Program-made: the position numbers and the translations under genes
In this document: piece after piece, positions 27,024-35,956 of the stretch
How positions within the stretch are numbered: position 1 is the first letter of the stretch
Layout of the letters: each line of letters starts with the position of its first letter
The notes under the pieces: model-generated
Databases searched by the model: none
The model's input: only the letters and a program-made list of their open reading frames with translations
What the model was told of the DNA's origin: nothing
Assembly (NCBI RefSeq): GCF_001808955.1
Contig: NZ_KV795257.1
Span: 278,962-342,961, forward strand
DNA from: Rothia sp. HMSC078H08
GTDB lineage: Bacteria; Actinomycetota; Actinomycetes; Actinomycetales; Micrococcaceae
Direction: 5' to 3'
Length of the DNA: 64,000 bases

Positions 27024-27677
27024 TTATGCGTTCTTCGATTCGGGCAGCTTACCGGCGGTGGTCGCAATGTGGTCGAAGAAGCCGTACTCCAGGCCCTCTT
27101 CCGCGTTGAACCAGTTGTCGCGGTCGTTATCCTTCAGGATGGTTTCCAGGCTCTTGCCGGTGCGCTCAGCGGTAATCTCTGCCAGGCGCTTCTTCATGTC
27201 CAGAATCAGCTCAGCCTGGGTGCGGATATCCGATGCGGTACCGCCAATACCACCGAGGGGCTGGTGCATGAGGATGCGGGCGTTCGGGGTTGCGTAGCGC
27301 TTGCCGATGGTGCCTGCGGTGAGCAGGAACTGACCCATGGATGCTGCCATACCGGTCACCACGGTCACCACGTCGTTCGGGATGAGCTGCATGGTGTCGT
27401 AGATTGCCATACCAGCGGTCACGGAGCCGCCGGGCGAGTTGATGTACAGGTAGATGTCTGCCTCGGGGTCTTCAGCCGAGAGCAACAGCATCTGGGAGCA
27501 GATGAGGTTAGCGTTGGAGTCGCGCACCTCGGAGCCGAGCCAGATAATGCGCTCCTTCAGGAGGCTGTTGTAGACGTAATCTTCCTGGGCACCAACGATG
27601 GGGGTTGCCATAGACGGCGCGGGCGCCACGCCGGCTGCCTGGGAGGCGCCGATGGGCAGAGGCATGTAGCTGGACAT
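27024..27677 (-). CDS. clpP1: ClpP1 protease subunit
   Basis: A 217-residue ClpP with triad Ser113 (GMAASMG), His138 (LMHQP) and Asp187 (DRDN). Leading gene of the clpP1-clpP2 operon. GAAGAGGAAG precedes the ATG. An N-terminal segment of about 28 residues may be a removable propeptide, as in mycobacterial ClpP1. Upstream are a GCGCG-ATTTA-CGCGC palindrome (27717-27731) and a tandem 12-mer (27819-27842), either of which may bind a regulator. Confidence 0.96.
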   Translation of the reverse strand: MSSYMPLPIGASQAAGVAPAPSMATPIVGAQEDYVYNSLLKERIIWLGSEVRDSNANLICSQMLLLSAEDPEADIYLYINSPGGSVTAGMAIYDTMQLIPNDVVTVVTGMAASMGQFLLTAGTIGKRYATPNARILMHQPLGGIGGTASDIRTQAELILDMKKRLAEITAERTGKSLETILKDNDRDNWFNAEEGLEYGFFDHIATTAGKLPESKNA

Positions 27678-27818
27678 TCTTCCTCTTCTTCTCTAATGGG
27701 TCTTCGCTGCATCTTTGCGCGATTTACGCGCCGGAGCGCACGCGAAAAGTTTCGTTGCTACTACCTTACCGATAGTTGCTCTCCCCCGCTTCCCTTCGGG
27801 TTGTTCGTTCGCCAGGGG

Positions 27819-27842
27819 GTGAAGCACAGCGTGAAGCACAGC
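27819..27842. repeat. tandem 12-bp repeat upstream of clpP1
   Basis: GTGAAGCACAGC occurs twice in perfect tandem, about 145-165 bases upstream of the clpP1 start. The 12-bp spacing, close to one helical turn, is compatible with cooperative binding of a regulator. Confidence 0.6.
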
Positions 27843-27931
27843 GCCCAGCATATGCGGTACTGACGAGCCTGCATGCGCATTCGGGGTGTTGCGGGGAGGA
27901 ATTGCGGGCGAAGTAACTTGGGGTGAAAAAG

Positions 27932-27980
27932 AGCCTCAGCGGGCACCCAACCGGTAATTCGGTGGATGCCCGCTGAGGCT
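27932..27980 (-). terminator. tig terminator
   Basis: Arms 27932-27945 and 27967-27980 pair perfectly (14 bp), with an inner ACCG/CGGT stem. On the minus strand CTTTTTC follows. Confidence 0.92.
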
Positions 27981-28044
27981 ACACGTTTCAAGCAATCAGC
28001 GCACGCCCTCTAGCGGGGTGGCTTTTTGCAGACCGTGGCGGGAT

Positions 28045-29346
28045 TTAGGCAGCTGCCTCTTCGCCCTCGCCCAGGTACTTGGACAGGTCAACAACGTTGC
28101 CCTTGGTGTCCTTGACCACTGCGGTCTTCAGCACTGCTGCCAGAGCCTTGGAGCGGCGAACCTCGCCGACCAGTGCGCCTGCCTGGCCGGAGCCGTCCAG
28201 CATCTGTGCGAACTGGTTGGGGTCCATGCCGTACTGGGAGCTCATGGTGATGATGTAGTTGATCATCTCAGCCTGGTCAACGGTCACTTCTTCCTTGTCC
28301 GCAACAGCGTCGAGAACCATCTCGTTCTTGAATGCGGTCTCGGTGTTCTCGCGAACCTCGGCGCGGTGCTCCTCGGTGTCGTGGCCTGCTTCAGCGTTGG
28401 GGTTGTTGAAGTGCTGCTCGAGCTGGTCCTCGATAACCTTCTCGGGGACGGGGATCTCAACGAGCTCAACGAGCTTTGCGAGGACCTTGTCGCGTGCCTG
28501 GGTGCCCTGCTCGGCAACCTTAGCTTCTGCAACCTGCTTCTTGATGTCTTCCTTCAGCTCGTCGATGGTGTCGAACTCGGAAGCCAGCTGTGCGAACTCG
28601 TCGTCAGCTGCGGGCAGCTCGCGCTCCTTGACTGCGGAGAGCTTGACCTTGATGACAGCCTGCTCGCCTGCGTGCTCGCCGCCGGAGAGCTTGGTCTCGA
28701 AGGTTGCGTCCTCGCCAGCGGACAGGCCGGTCAGAGCCTCGTCGATGCCGTCGAGCATGGTGCCGGAACCAATCTGGTAGGACAGGTCGTTTGCTGCGTC
28801 TACCTGCTCGCCGTCGATTTCTGCGGCGATGTCGATGGTCACGAAGTCCTTGTCAGCTGCGGGGCGCTCAACGGTCTTCAGGGTGCCGAAGCGCTCACGC
28901 AGAGCGTCCAGTGCCTGAACCTCGTCCTCAGCGGTGACCTCTACCTCGTCAACCTCAACCTCGAGGCCCTCGTAGTTGGGCAGCTCGATTTCGGGGCGGA
29001 CGGTGACGGTGATGGTCAGCTTGAGGTCTGCCTCACGGTTCTCAGTGGAGGGCTGGGACTGAACGTCCAGCTCGGGCTGTGCCAGGGGGGAGAGTTCGTT
29101 CTCGCCCAGTGCCTGTGCGTAGTAGTCGTTCAGAGCGTCGTTCAGGGATGCCTCGACGATGTAGTCGAAGCCCGCACGCTGCTCGATGAGCTGCTTGGGC
29201 AGCTTACCCTTGCGGAAGCCGGGAACGCTGATCTGACCCGAGAGGTTCTTGTAGGTGCGGTCCAGGTAGGGCTTGAATTCTGCGAAGGGAACCTCGACCT
29301 CAATCTTTGCGAGGGTCGGGTTGAGCTTCTCGACGGCGGTCTTCAC
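28045..29346 (-). CDS. tig: trigger factor, ribosome-bound chaperone and peptidyl-prolyl isomerase
   Basis: A 433-residue trigger factor. The ribosome-docking signature [10 protein letters not shown] lies near residue 43. The FKBP-like PPIase domain follows (about 150-240, with [13 protein letters not shown] and [16 protein letters not shown]), then the long helical C-terminal arms. The acidic tail GEGEEAAA is common in actinobacteria. The start codon is GTG at 29346, nine bases after GAGGAG. It lies upstream of clpP1P2 in the same orientation, the usual tig-clpP order, but a strong terminator separates them. Confidence 0.97.
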   Translation of the reverse strand: MKTAVEKLNPTLAKIEVEVPFAEFKPYLDRTYKNLSGQISVPGFRKGKLPKQLIEQRAGFDYIVEASLNDALNDYYAQALGENELSPLAQPELDVQSQPSTENREADLKLTITVTVRPEIELPNYEGLEVEVDEVEVTAEDEVQALDALRERFGTLKTVERPAADKDFVTIDIAAEIDGEQVDAANDLSYQIGSGTMLDGIDEALTGLSAGEDATFETKLSGGEHAGEQAVIKVKLSAVKERELPAADDEFAQLASEFDTIDELKEDIKKQVAEAKVAEQGTQARDKVLAKLVELVEIPVPEKVIEDQLEQHFNNPNAEAGHDTEEHRAEVRENTETAFKNEMVLDAVADKEEVTVDQAEMINYIITMSSQYGMDPNQFAQMLDGSGQAGALVGEVRRSKALAAVLKTAVVKDTKGNVVDLSKYLGEGEEAAA

Positions 29347-29453
29347 GTCCGTGATCTCCTCATATAGTTTCGGTGCGGCACGAATCGTGTGTGCCGCGGT
29401 TGCTTAGTGGAAAGAGCGCCACGACCCTGTAGCGTCGCGGCAACCGTTTCACG

Positions 29454-29528
29454 TCGGGGCGACAGGATTCGAACCTGCGATCTCCTGCTCCCAAAGCAGG
29501 CGCGTTAGCCAAGCTACGCCACGCCCCG
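29454..29528 (-). tRNA. tRNA-Pro (anticodon TGG)
   Basis: The acceptor stem CGGGGCG/CGCCCCG pairs fully. The anticodon stem CCTGC/GCAGG encloses TTTGGGA, giving anticodon TGG. The T-arm is GCAGG-TTCGAAT-CCTGT. CCA is not encoded. Confidence 0.95.
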
Positions 29529-29697
29529 TGAAACCGACCGTGTTGCGCACTTGCGTGTTTAACACAGTCAGTGCCCTAGTTTACCTGTTTTCCCGCTAAA
29601 TGCCCAACACAGCGGCTCGTGCGCGGTTTATTTCCACTGAGCGCGTACTCCCCTATCTCCCTTGGTTTTGTAGGGTGTTTTGTGTGGATGCGAGGTG

Positions 29698-29781
29698 GAG
29701 GGGATGACGAGCTGGAGCGTGCGGATTCCGAGCGCGCGAGGAAATAAATCCGCATGCGGAAGGGATTCCCGTCATCCCCTC
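29698..29781. other. structured inverted-repeat element between tRNA genes
   Basis: GAGGGGATGACG (29698-29709) pairs with CGTCATCCCCTC (29770-29781), and TGCGGATT (29720-29727) pairs with AATCCGCA (29747-29754) inside it. The outer arms are copies of the 3' end of tRNA-Gly. It may be a fold in the tRNA transcript or a relic of tRNA-targeted recombination. Confidence 0.5.
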
Positions 29782-29795
29782 GAGGGAAAAAGAAA

Positions 29796-29823
29796 GGGCC
29801 TCGACGCGAAAGCGTCGAGACCC
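29796..29823 (-). terminator. tRNA-Gly terminator
   Basis: CTCGACGC-GAAA-GCGTCGAG (29800-29819) is extended by GGG/CCC. On the minus strand it is followed by a T-rich run. Confidence 0.88.
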
Positions 29824-29832
29824 TAAATCTCG

Positions 29833-29903
29833 AGGGGATGACGGGAATCGAACCCGCGTAATCAGTTTGGAAGACTGAGGCTTTACCATTAAGCTACATC
29901 CCC
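29833..29903 (-). tRNA. tRNA-Gly (anticodon TCC)
   Basis: The acceptor GGGGATG/CATCCCC pairs fully. The anticodon stem TCAGT/ACTGA encloses CTTCCAA, giving anticodon TCC. The T-loop is TTCGATT and the discriminator base is U. CCA is not encoded. Confidence 0.95.
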
Positions 29904-29976
29904 GGAATGGAACTTGACTATAGTAGCGAGGTTCCATCTGGGCTGTCAAATATTTGAGTAGTTTTTAGACCTGTTT

Positions 29977-30861
29977 TCAGACCTGGCAGCCGGGGCACCA
30001 GTAGAGTTTACGGCCGGCAATTTCTTCCATGCGGATGGTGGTTCCGCAGCGGCGGCAGGGCTCGCCGTGGTGCATGTACACGTAGTTGGCGTGGTCGGGC
30101 CACGCTTCGGTTTCGGGTATGCCGGGGCGGTCTTCGGGTTCGGTGGTGATGATGCGCCCCACGCGCACGCCGATGACCAGCAGGTGCTTATTGTCTTCCC
30201 AGAGTCGCTCCAGTTCCTCGTCACTGAGGCTCTTGCCGGGGCGTAGCGGATCAATTTCCTGGCGGTACAGCGACTCGGCGCGGAAGATATTGCCCACGCC
30301 GGAGATTGCCGCCTGGCCCATCAAAATCACACCAATCGGGCGGGAGCTCTTGCGTGCCGCGCGGTAGAACTGTTCGGGGTCGGCGTCCGGGTTGAGCGGG
30401 TCGGGGCCGAGCTTGGAGCGGACGGTGCGCACCTCCTCCGGGGTGAGGGTGCGGCAGATAGTCGGGCCCACCAGATCCGCCCAGCCGTGCTCCGAAACAA
30501 TACGGCAACGCACCGTACTCTTCGGTTCGGGAGGACCGGCGTAGGGCTGCTCCTCCCCCGCCGCATATTCCTTCTCACCAATCTTGCGGGGCGCGCCAAT
30601 GCTCGAAGCACCCGTGAACGTCTCGTCCCCGCCGAAGCTCCAGTTACCGTAAATACCCAGGTGCACGTTCAGGGTCAGGTCGTTTTCGAAGGTCACGAAC
30701 AGGTGCTTACCGTGCGCGTATGCCCCGGTGATGGTGTGACCGTCCAGCAGGGCGGCACCCTCAGTGTAGCGGCCCTGCGGGGAGGAAACCTGCACGCGCT
30801 CGCCGGTGAAGACGTCGCTGATTTGGCGGGCGATACGGTGGATGGAGTGGCCTTCGGGCAC
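29977..30861 (-). CDS. nei: Fpg/Nei-family DNA glycosylase
   Basis: A 294-residue bifunctional DNA glycosylase/AP lyase for oxidised bases. The N-terminus PEGHSIHR has the catalytic Pro-Glu pair with the PEGH form of actinobacterial Nei2-type enzymes. The helix-two-turn-helix is near GQAAISGVGNIFRAE. The C-terminal zinc finger is CRRCG...YWCPGC. The start is GTG at 30861 after GAGGAG. An insert near residues 80-112 (rich in Gly, Ala, Pro, Glu) looks lineage-specific. It is close to rpiB and probably in the same transcription direction. Confidence 0.92.
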   Translation of the reverse strand: MPEGHSIHRIARQISDVFTGERVQVSSPQGRYTEGAALLDGHTITGAYAHGKHLFVTFENDLTLNVHLGIYGNWSFGGDETFTGASSIGAPRKIGEKEYAAGEEQPYAGPPEPKSTVRCRIVSEHGWADLVGPTICRTLTPEEVRTVRSKLGPDPLNPDADPEQFYRAARKSSRPIGVILMGQAAISGVGNIFRAESLYRQEIDPLRPGKSLSDEELERLWEDNKHLLVIGVRVGRIITTEPEDRPGIPETEAWPDHANYVYMHHGEPCRRCGTTIRMEEIAGRKLYWCPGCQV

Positions 30862-30937
30862 GGGTTCTCCTCGAAAACTTGTGGGCTGGAAATAGCGCGG
30901 CTAGAAATAGTGCGGATTATATGGGGCGCAGAGACGA

Positions 30938-30969
30938 CTGAGGCGCATAGCCTGCACTATGCGCCTCAG
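30938..30969. terminator. hairpin between rpiB and nei
   Basis: Arms 30938-30950 and 30957-30969 form a perfect 13-bp stem with a 6-base loop. It lies downstream of rpiB. The T-run (ATTTTAG) is on the plus side, so its use as a minus-strand terminator is uncertain. Confidence 0.65.
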
Positions 30970-30979
30970 ATTTTAGAGC

Positions 30980-31471
30980 TTAGGCAGCGTCAATCTGCTT
31001 GCCGGCAATGTCGCCGGTCTGCTCGTACTCAGCCAGCTGGCCGATACGGCGTGCGTGACGCTCCTCGTTGGTCCAGGGGGTAGCCAGGAAGATCTTAATG
31101 ATTTCCAGTGCTTCTTCCTTGCTGTGCTGGCGGCCACCCACAGCAACGACCTGTGCGTTGTTGTGCTCGCGAGCCAGTGCCGCGGTGTCGTGGTTCCACG
31201 CCAGAGCCGCGCGGATACCCTCAACCTTGTTCGCAGCCATCTGTTCGCCGTTGCCGCTACCGCCCAGCACGATGCCGAGGGAGTCCAGGCCGGCCTCGCG
31301 GTCACGCTTCACACCAAGGGCTGCGTTAATGCAGAACGAGGGGTAGTCATCCAGCGGGTCGTAGTCGGCGGGGCCGTGGTCAATCATCTCGTAGCCCTCG
31401 GCGGTGAGGGATTCGATCAGGTAGTGGCTCAGTTCGAGGCCTGCGTGGTCGGTTGCGATGTGTACGCGCAT
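30980..31471 (-). CDS. rpiB: ribose-5-phosphate isomerase B
   Basis: A 163-residue RpiB/LacAB-type isomerase interconverting ribose-5-phosphate and ribulose-5-phosphate in the pentose phosphate pathway. It begins MRVHIATDHAGLELS, with the phosphate/sugar-binding DHAG loop. It continues with GIVLGGSGNGEQMAANK, the catalytic loop in which actinobacterial enzymes carry Ser instead of Cys. HNNAQVVAVGGRQH completes the signature. AGGAGAG precedes the ATG. Confidence 0.95.
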   Translation of the reverse strand: MRVHIATDHAGLELSHYLIESLTAEGYEMIDHGPADYDPLDDYPSFCINAALGVKRDREAGLDSLGIVLGGSGNGEQMAANKVEGIRAALAWNHDTAALAREHNNAQVVAVGGRQHSKEEALEIIKIFLATPWTNEERHARRIGQLAEYEQTGDIAGKQIDAA

Positions 31472-31844
31472 GGTACTCTCCTGGTGATTTGGTGTGACGT
31501 GCGTTTGTGCGTTCGTGGGAGGCGCCGGGTCTCAGTTCTGAGCGCCGTTGCTAGAGTGCGCCGCGCATCCATCAGGTGGGATACGCTCCCCCGCTTGGGT
31601 TTTTTCTATCTTAACTGTATCGAATTCGCGCGGGTTCGGGTAATGCGAAGCCTTCTAAACCCCCACCTATACGGTAGACTGTGGGATATGGCACTTTTTG
31701 GTGTCCCGATTCGCCGCGCCCAAACTTGAACGCCTCCAGCGCTACGTATGCAGCGTCGCAGGAGCCGCGCACCTCGGGAACCAGCGCACCATGACAGGGC
31801 GTGTCAACACGGCACGCTATTCACATCTAAGGAGAGGGAGCTGT

Positions 31845-34394
31845 ATGCCCGGCCTGAACCTAACCCGCAATGAGGCAACCGAACGCGCATCCATTATTAA
31901 GCGCGTGCACTCGTACCGTATTGAACTTGACCTTCCGAAGGACAAAGACGTCTTCTCCTCGAAGGTTGAAATCCGCTTCGACGCTCAGGAAGGTGCCTCC
32001 ACCTTCATTGACGCCATCACTTCCTCGGTCAAGTCCATTAACCTCAACGGCGAAGAGCTGAGCACCGACCTGGCGGACGGCGAGCGCATCCAGCTGCCGA
32101 ACCTTGCTGCTGAGAACACCCTGGTCATTGACGCAGAGATGTTCTACACCAACACCGGTGAGGGTCTGCACCGTTTCGTGGACCCCGCCGACGGCGAAGT
32201 GTACCTGTACTCCCAGTTTGAGGTGCCGGACTCCCGCCGCGTGTTCCCCGTCTTTGAGCAGCCCGACCTGAAGGCTGAATTCGAGTTTATTGTGCGCGTT
32301 CCCTCGCACTGGGTGGTTGTGTCTAACCAGCCCGAGGTGAAGGTTGAGGAGAAGGAGTGCGGTTGCGGCCGTGCGAAGACCTGGTTCTTCAAGCCGACCC
32401 CGCGCATGTCTTCGTACATTACCGCGATTGTGGCTGGCCCCTACGAGAAGGTCACCAGCGAGCTGACTAACTCTGAGGGTCGCGTGATTCCGCTGGGTGT
32501 GTACGCTCGTAAGTCCCTCATGCCGTTTGTGGATGCTGAGGACATGTTTGAGCTGACCCGTCAGGGCTTCGAGTTCTACGAGGAGCAGTTCAAGACCCCG
32601 TACCCGTTCGAAAAGTACGATCAGCTGTTCGTGCCCGAGTTCAACGCCGGTGCGATGGAGAACGCTGGCTGCGTGACCTATCTGGAGACTTACGTCTTCC
32701 GTTCCAAGGTTGCGGAGGCTCTGCGTGAGCGCCGCGCTATCACCGTTCTGCACGAGCTGGCTCACATGTGGTTCGGCGACCTGGTCACCATGAAGTGGTG
32801 GAACGACCTGTGGCTGAACGAGTCCTTCGCTGAGTTCATGTCGACCCTGGCTGCTGCGGAGAACACCCGCTACGCGAAGGAGGCGTGGGCTACCTTCGCC
32901 GCGTCGGAGAAGACCTGGGCGTACCGTCAGGATCAGCTGTCTTCCACCCACCCGATTGTGGCTGAGATTCGTGACCTTGCCGATGTTCAGGTGAACTTCG
33001 ACGGCATTACGTACGCGAAGGGCGCTTCGGTGCTGCGTCAGATGGTGGCGTGGGTTGGCCAGGAGAACTTCATGGCTGCCCTGAAGGTGTACTTCGATAA
33101 GCACAGCTGGGGCAACACCGTTCTTGACGACCTGCTGGTTGAGCTGGAGCGCACCTCCGGCCGTGACGTGCGTGCGTGGAGCGCTAAGTGGCTTGAGACC
33201 GCTGGTGTGAACACTCTCGCCGTTGAGGTTGAGAATGATGAGGCGGGCAACATTTCGAACCTGGGTATCCGTCAGTCCTACGCTGAGGGCTTCGAGACTC
33301 TGCGCCCGCACCGTGCCGTGATTGGTTTCTACAACCTGGTGGACGGCAAGCTGACCCGCACCGACCGCATCGAGCTGGATATTGACGGCGAGCTGACCGT
33401 GGTTGAGGAGGCTCTCGGTAAGAAGCGCCCCGACCTGCTGCTGCTGAACGATGAGGATCTGGCGTACGCCAAGATTCGCCTGGATGAGCGTTCCATCGAG
33501 ACCGCTATCAAGCACCTGGGCGACATTGATTCGTCCGTGGCTCGCGGCGTGGTCTGGGGTTCGCTCTGGGATACTGTGCGTGACGCTCAGATGCCGGCGC
33601 GTAAGTACGTTGACCTGGTGCTGAACAACATCGGCCAGGAGACTAACTCCACCGCTCTGCGCACCCAGATTAACAACCTGTCCGCTACCCTGCACTCCTT
33701 CGTGGCTCCTGAGGCTCGCGAGGAGACCCGCCACCGTGCCGCTGACCGTCTCTGGGAGCTGGCATGCGTTGCAGAGCCCGATTCGGATGCTCAGCTGCAG
33801 CTGCTGCAGGCGTTCATCAACCAGACCCGCACCGAGGAGCAGTACGACAACGTGCAGCGTCTCTTCGAGGGTGAGCTGACCCTTGAGGGCCTGGATATTG
33901 ACGCTGACCTGCGTTGGAACCTGGTGTGCCGCCTGGCTACCGGTGGCCGTTTCTCCGCCGAGCAGATTGCTGCGGAGCTGGAGAACGACAACACCGCGAA
34001 CGGTCAGCAGTACGCCGCTCAGGCATACGCGTCGATTCCGACCGCGGAGGCTAAGGCTGAGTACTGGAACAAGATCATGGTGACCGGCGAACTGTCGAAC
34101 ATGATTCAGCGTTACGCTATTTCCGGTTTCAAGTCCGGCAAGCCCGAGCTGATTGCCCAGTACGATGAGCCGTACTTCGAGCAGATTGAGGGTATTTGGC
34201 GTTCGCGTTCGCACGAGATTTCCATGCAGATTATTGGTGGCATGTACCCGAGCGAGCCGACCGCTGAGCTGCTGGAGCGTACCGAGGCGTACCTGGCTTC
34301 TCTGCCTGAGGATGCTGCGGCTCTGTACCGTCAGATTGCGGAGGCACGCGACGGCGTGGCTCGTGCGCTGAAGGTTCAGGCGGCTGACATCTAA
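31845..34394 (+). CDS. pepN: aminopeptidase N (M1 family)
   Basis: An 849-residue zinc metallopeptidase removing N-terminal residues from peptides. The substrate-binding GAMEN motif lies near residue 270. HELAH near 303-307 plus the distal Glu of NESFAE near 326 make the HExxH(x18)E zinc site, within the typical HMWFGDLVTMKWWNDLWLNESFAE block. The C-terminal half is the helical ERAP1-like domain. ATG at 31845 is preceded by AAGGAGAGGGAG, so an in-frame upstream codon at 31698 is rejected. No signal peptide; cytosolic. Confidence 0.97.
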   Translation: MPGLNLTRNEATERASIIKRVHSYRIELDLPKDKDVFSSKVEIRFDAQEGASTFIDAITSSVKSINLNGEELSTDLADGERIQLPNLAAENTLVIDAEMFYTNTGEGLHRFVDPADGEVYLYSQFEVPDSRRVFPVFEQPDLKAEFEFIVRVPSHWVVVSNQPEVKVEEKECGCGRAKTWFFKPTPRMSSYITAIVAGPYEKVTSELTNSEGRVIPLGVYARKSLMPFVDAEDMFELTRQGFEFYEEQFKTPYPFEKYDQLFVPEFNAGAMENAGCVTYLETYVFRSKVAEALRERRAITVLHELAHMWFGDLVTMKWWNDLWLNESFAEFMSTLAAAENTRYAKEAWATFAASEKTWAYRQDQLSSTHPIVAEIRDLADVQVNFDGITYAKGASVLRQMVAWVGQENFMAALKVYFDKHSWGNTVLDDLLVELERTSGRDVRAWSAKWLETAGVNTLAVEVENDEAGNISNLGIRQSYAEGFETLRPHRAVIGFYNLVDGKLTRTDRIELDIDGELTVVEEALGKKRPDLLLLNDEDLAYAKIRLDERSIETAIKHLGDIDSSVARGVVWGSLWDTVRDAQMPARKYVDLVLNNIGQETNSTALRTQINNLSATLHSFVAPEAREETRHRAADRLWELACVAEPDSDAQLQLLQAFINQTRTEEQYDNVQRLFEGELTLEGLDIDADLRWNLVCRLATGGRFSAEQIAAELENDNTANGQQYAAQAYASIPTAEAKAEYWNKIMVTGELSNMIQRYAISGFKSGKPELIAQYDEPYFEQIEGIWRSRSHEISMQIIGGMYPSEPTAELLERTEAYLASLPEDAAALYRQIAEARDGVARALKVQAADI

Positions 34395-34642
34395 CAATGC
34401 TTGTGAGCTGAGGCGGGTTCATTGCCTGCTCTCATAAGTTTTTATTCGTCCCCTTCTACCCCGATTCGGGGTGGGAGGGGACGTTTCTATATGGGGGGTA
34501 TGCCGGTTCTATTTTGAGTTGCGCCCCAAGTCGCACACCGGTTTGCATACCGAGTCTAAAATATTGTCACTGCGGTGCATATTTTTTGTTATTTTCATTT
34601 GAATATCCCTCAAAAGCTCTCTACTTGGGGTTGCGCCTATCG

Positions 34643-34656
34643 TATACTGTTGTGCA
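34643..34656 (+). promoter_or_regulatory. -10 element with probable leaderless start
   Basis: TATACT (34643-34648) lies seven bases before the ATG at 34656. The transcript probably begins at or next to the start codon. No clear -35 is seen. Confidence 0.5.
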
Positions 34657-35813
34657 TGCCTTCTATCAAGTCTCCTATCGCGAAAGTTTCTCTGACCGGC
34701 ACAATCCTTGCTGTGGTTGCCGCCGGTTCCTTTGGCGTGTACTCCGCAGGAGGCTTCACCGCACCCGGTAGCACCGCTGCTACCGCTGCTACGGGCGCCG
34801 AGCCTACCCAGTCGGCGCAGGAAAGCCCCAGCGAGTCCCCCTCCCCCGAGCCGACTCCGGAACCGACCACCCCGGCGCAGAAGATGGAACGCACCGCGCA
34901 GAACGCCTTCGGCAAGGAGGGTGCGCAGGCAACCGGTGAGATTCAGGCGCCGTTCCCCGCCTCCGCTGATGCCGCCGACATGCTGGTTCAGCAGTTCAAG
35001 GGTGGCGTGGTCATGTACACCCCCAAGTACGGTCCGGTTGCGGTGGAATCCGGCGTCTACGAGCACTGGTGGAAGCAGCGCGGGTACAGCGACTTTGCCG
35101 GTTGGGAGGGTCTGCCGGTGAGCTGGCGATCCAAGAAGGGCGTTCTGTACACCAAGTTTGAGAAGGCTGAACTCTACTGGGATAAGGCGAACGGTCTGCC
35201 GCGTAACACCAATGTTCTTGGCCCTAAGGACGCCCTAGTGATTGGTGACTCGCAGGTGACCGCAACCTCCTGGGTTGGTTTGGGTCTGAAGCAGGCAGGT
35301 TTCGTCCCGTACCTGTTCCGTTGCGGCGGCATCGGTTTTGTGACCGCCCGCGAGGGTGTGTGCCCTTCCTACTATCAGGGTGTGATGGGTGGCCGTTGGG
35401 CTCTGCCGAACGGTAACCCCGGCGTGATTTACCTGGACGCCTCCGGCAATGACATTTACATTCACGAGGATGAGACGAAGGCTCGCGAGCACGTGAACGC
35501 TCACCAGACTCAGGTCATTGAGCAGCTGCGACGTATGTACCCGTCGTCGAAGATTGTGTTCGGTGGTGTGGTGTCTATGGATGAGGCGTCTGCACCGGAT
35601 AAGCAGGTGGCACATAAGCGTCACGTGGCAAACGAGGTGGCAAGGCAGGGTGCCCGCGAGACCGGCGTGCTGTTCATGGACACCTCGGGCTGGCAGAGCC
35701 TCTACCTGGCTGAGGGTGACATGGCTGATGGCGTGCATCTGAAGGAGAAGGCGCACCATAAGCTGGCGGGCCCCTTTGCGACTCGTCTGCGTGAACTGCT
35801 CGGCACCGCGTAA
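34656..35813 (+). CDS. exported SGNH-hydrolase with an LGFP-like region
   Basis: A 385-residue protein. An N-terminal membrane anchor or signal (about 8-28) is followed by a Ser/Pro/Glu linker. A segment of about 90 residues (GGVVMYTPKYGPVAVESGVYEHWWKQRG...FAGWEGLPVS) resembles LGFP cell-wall-binding repeats. The C-terminal SGNH domain has Ser in IGDSQVT, Gly in RCGGIGF, Asn in DASGND and the Asp-His pair in ADGVHL. It probably removes acyl or acetyl groups from a cell-envelope polymer. The domain plan resembles wall-associated deacetylases. ATG at 34656 begins the signal; no ribosome-binding site is present, fitting a leaderless mRNA. Confidence 0.82.
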   Translation: MPSIKSPIAKVSLTGTILAVVAAGSFGVYSAGGFTAPGSTAATAATGAEPTQSAQESPSESPSPEPTPEPTTPAQKMERTAQNAFGKEGAQATGEIQAPFPASADAADMLVQQFKGGVVMYTPKYGPVAVESGVYEHWWKQRGYSDFAGWEGLPVSWRSKKGVLYTKFEKAELYWDKANGLPRNTNVLGPKDALVIGDSQVTATSWVGLGLKQAGFVPYLFRCGGIGFVTAREGVCPSYYQGVMGGRWALPNGNPGVIYLDASGNDIYIHEDETKAREHVNAHQTQVIEQLRRMYPSSKIVFGGVVSMDEASAPDKQVAHKRHVANEVARQGARETGVLFMDTSGWQSLYLAEGDMADGVHLKEKAHHKLAGPFATRLRELLGTA

Positions 35814-35871
35814 ACTAACTGTGTAATCAGCCGAGTACATCAGCTTCGATCAACGCATATAGCATTAGAAT

Positions 35872-35906
35872 GAGGCGCCGGGAGGATTGAATCCTTCCGG
35901 CGCCTC
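35872..35906. terminator. bidirectional terminator between convergent genes
   Basis: Arms 35872-35887 and 35891-35906 form a 16-bp stem with one non-Watson-Crick position and a 3-base loop. It lies between the SGNH gene and the HAD gene. Confidence 0.85.
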
Positions 35907-35956
35907 ATTCGTTTGAGTGGGTTACCCACCGCAGCTCTCAAGTTGGTGTGCGGGTT

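Noticed and set aside
27717..27731. ClgR box upstream of clpP1
   Set aside because: The spacing between CGC and GCG is seven bases, not the five of the known ClgR site.
29698..29903. tRNA-Gly copies as attL/attR of an integrated element
   Set aside because: The exact copy is inverted and only about 65 bases away, and no integrase or cargo gene is present. Kept as a finding, not called a mobile element.
31860..34397. 845-codon minus-strand frame opposite pepN
   Set aside because: Same cause: GC-rich third positions leave the complementary frame open. No protein-like features.
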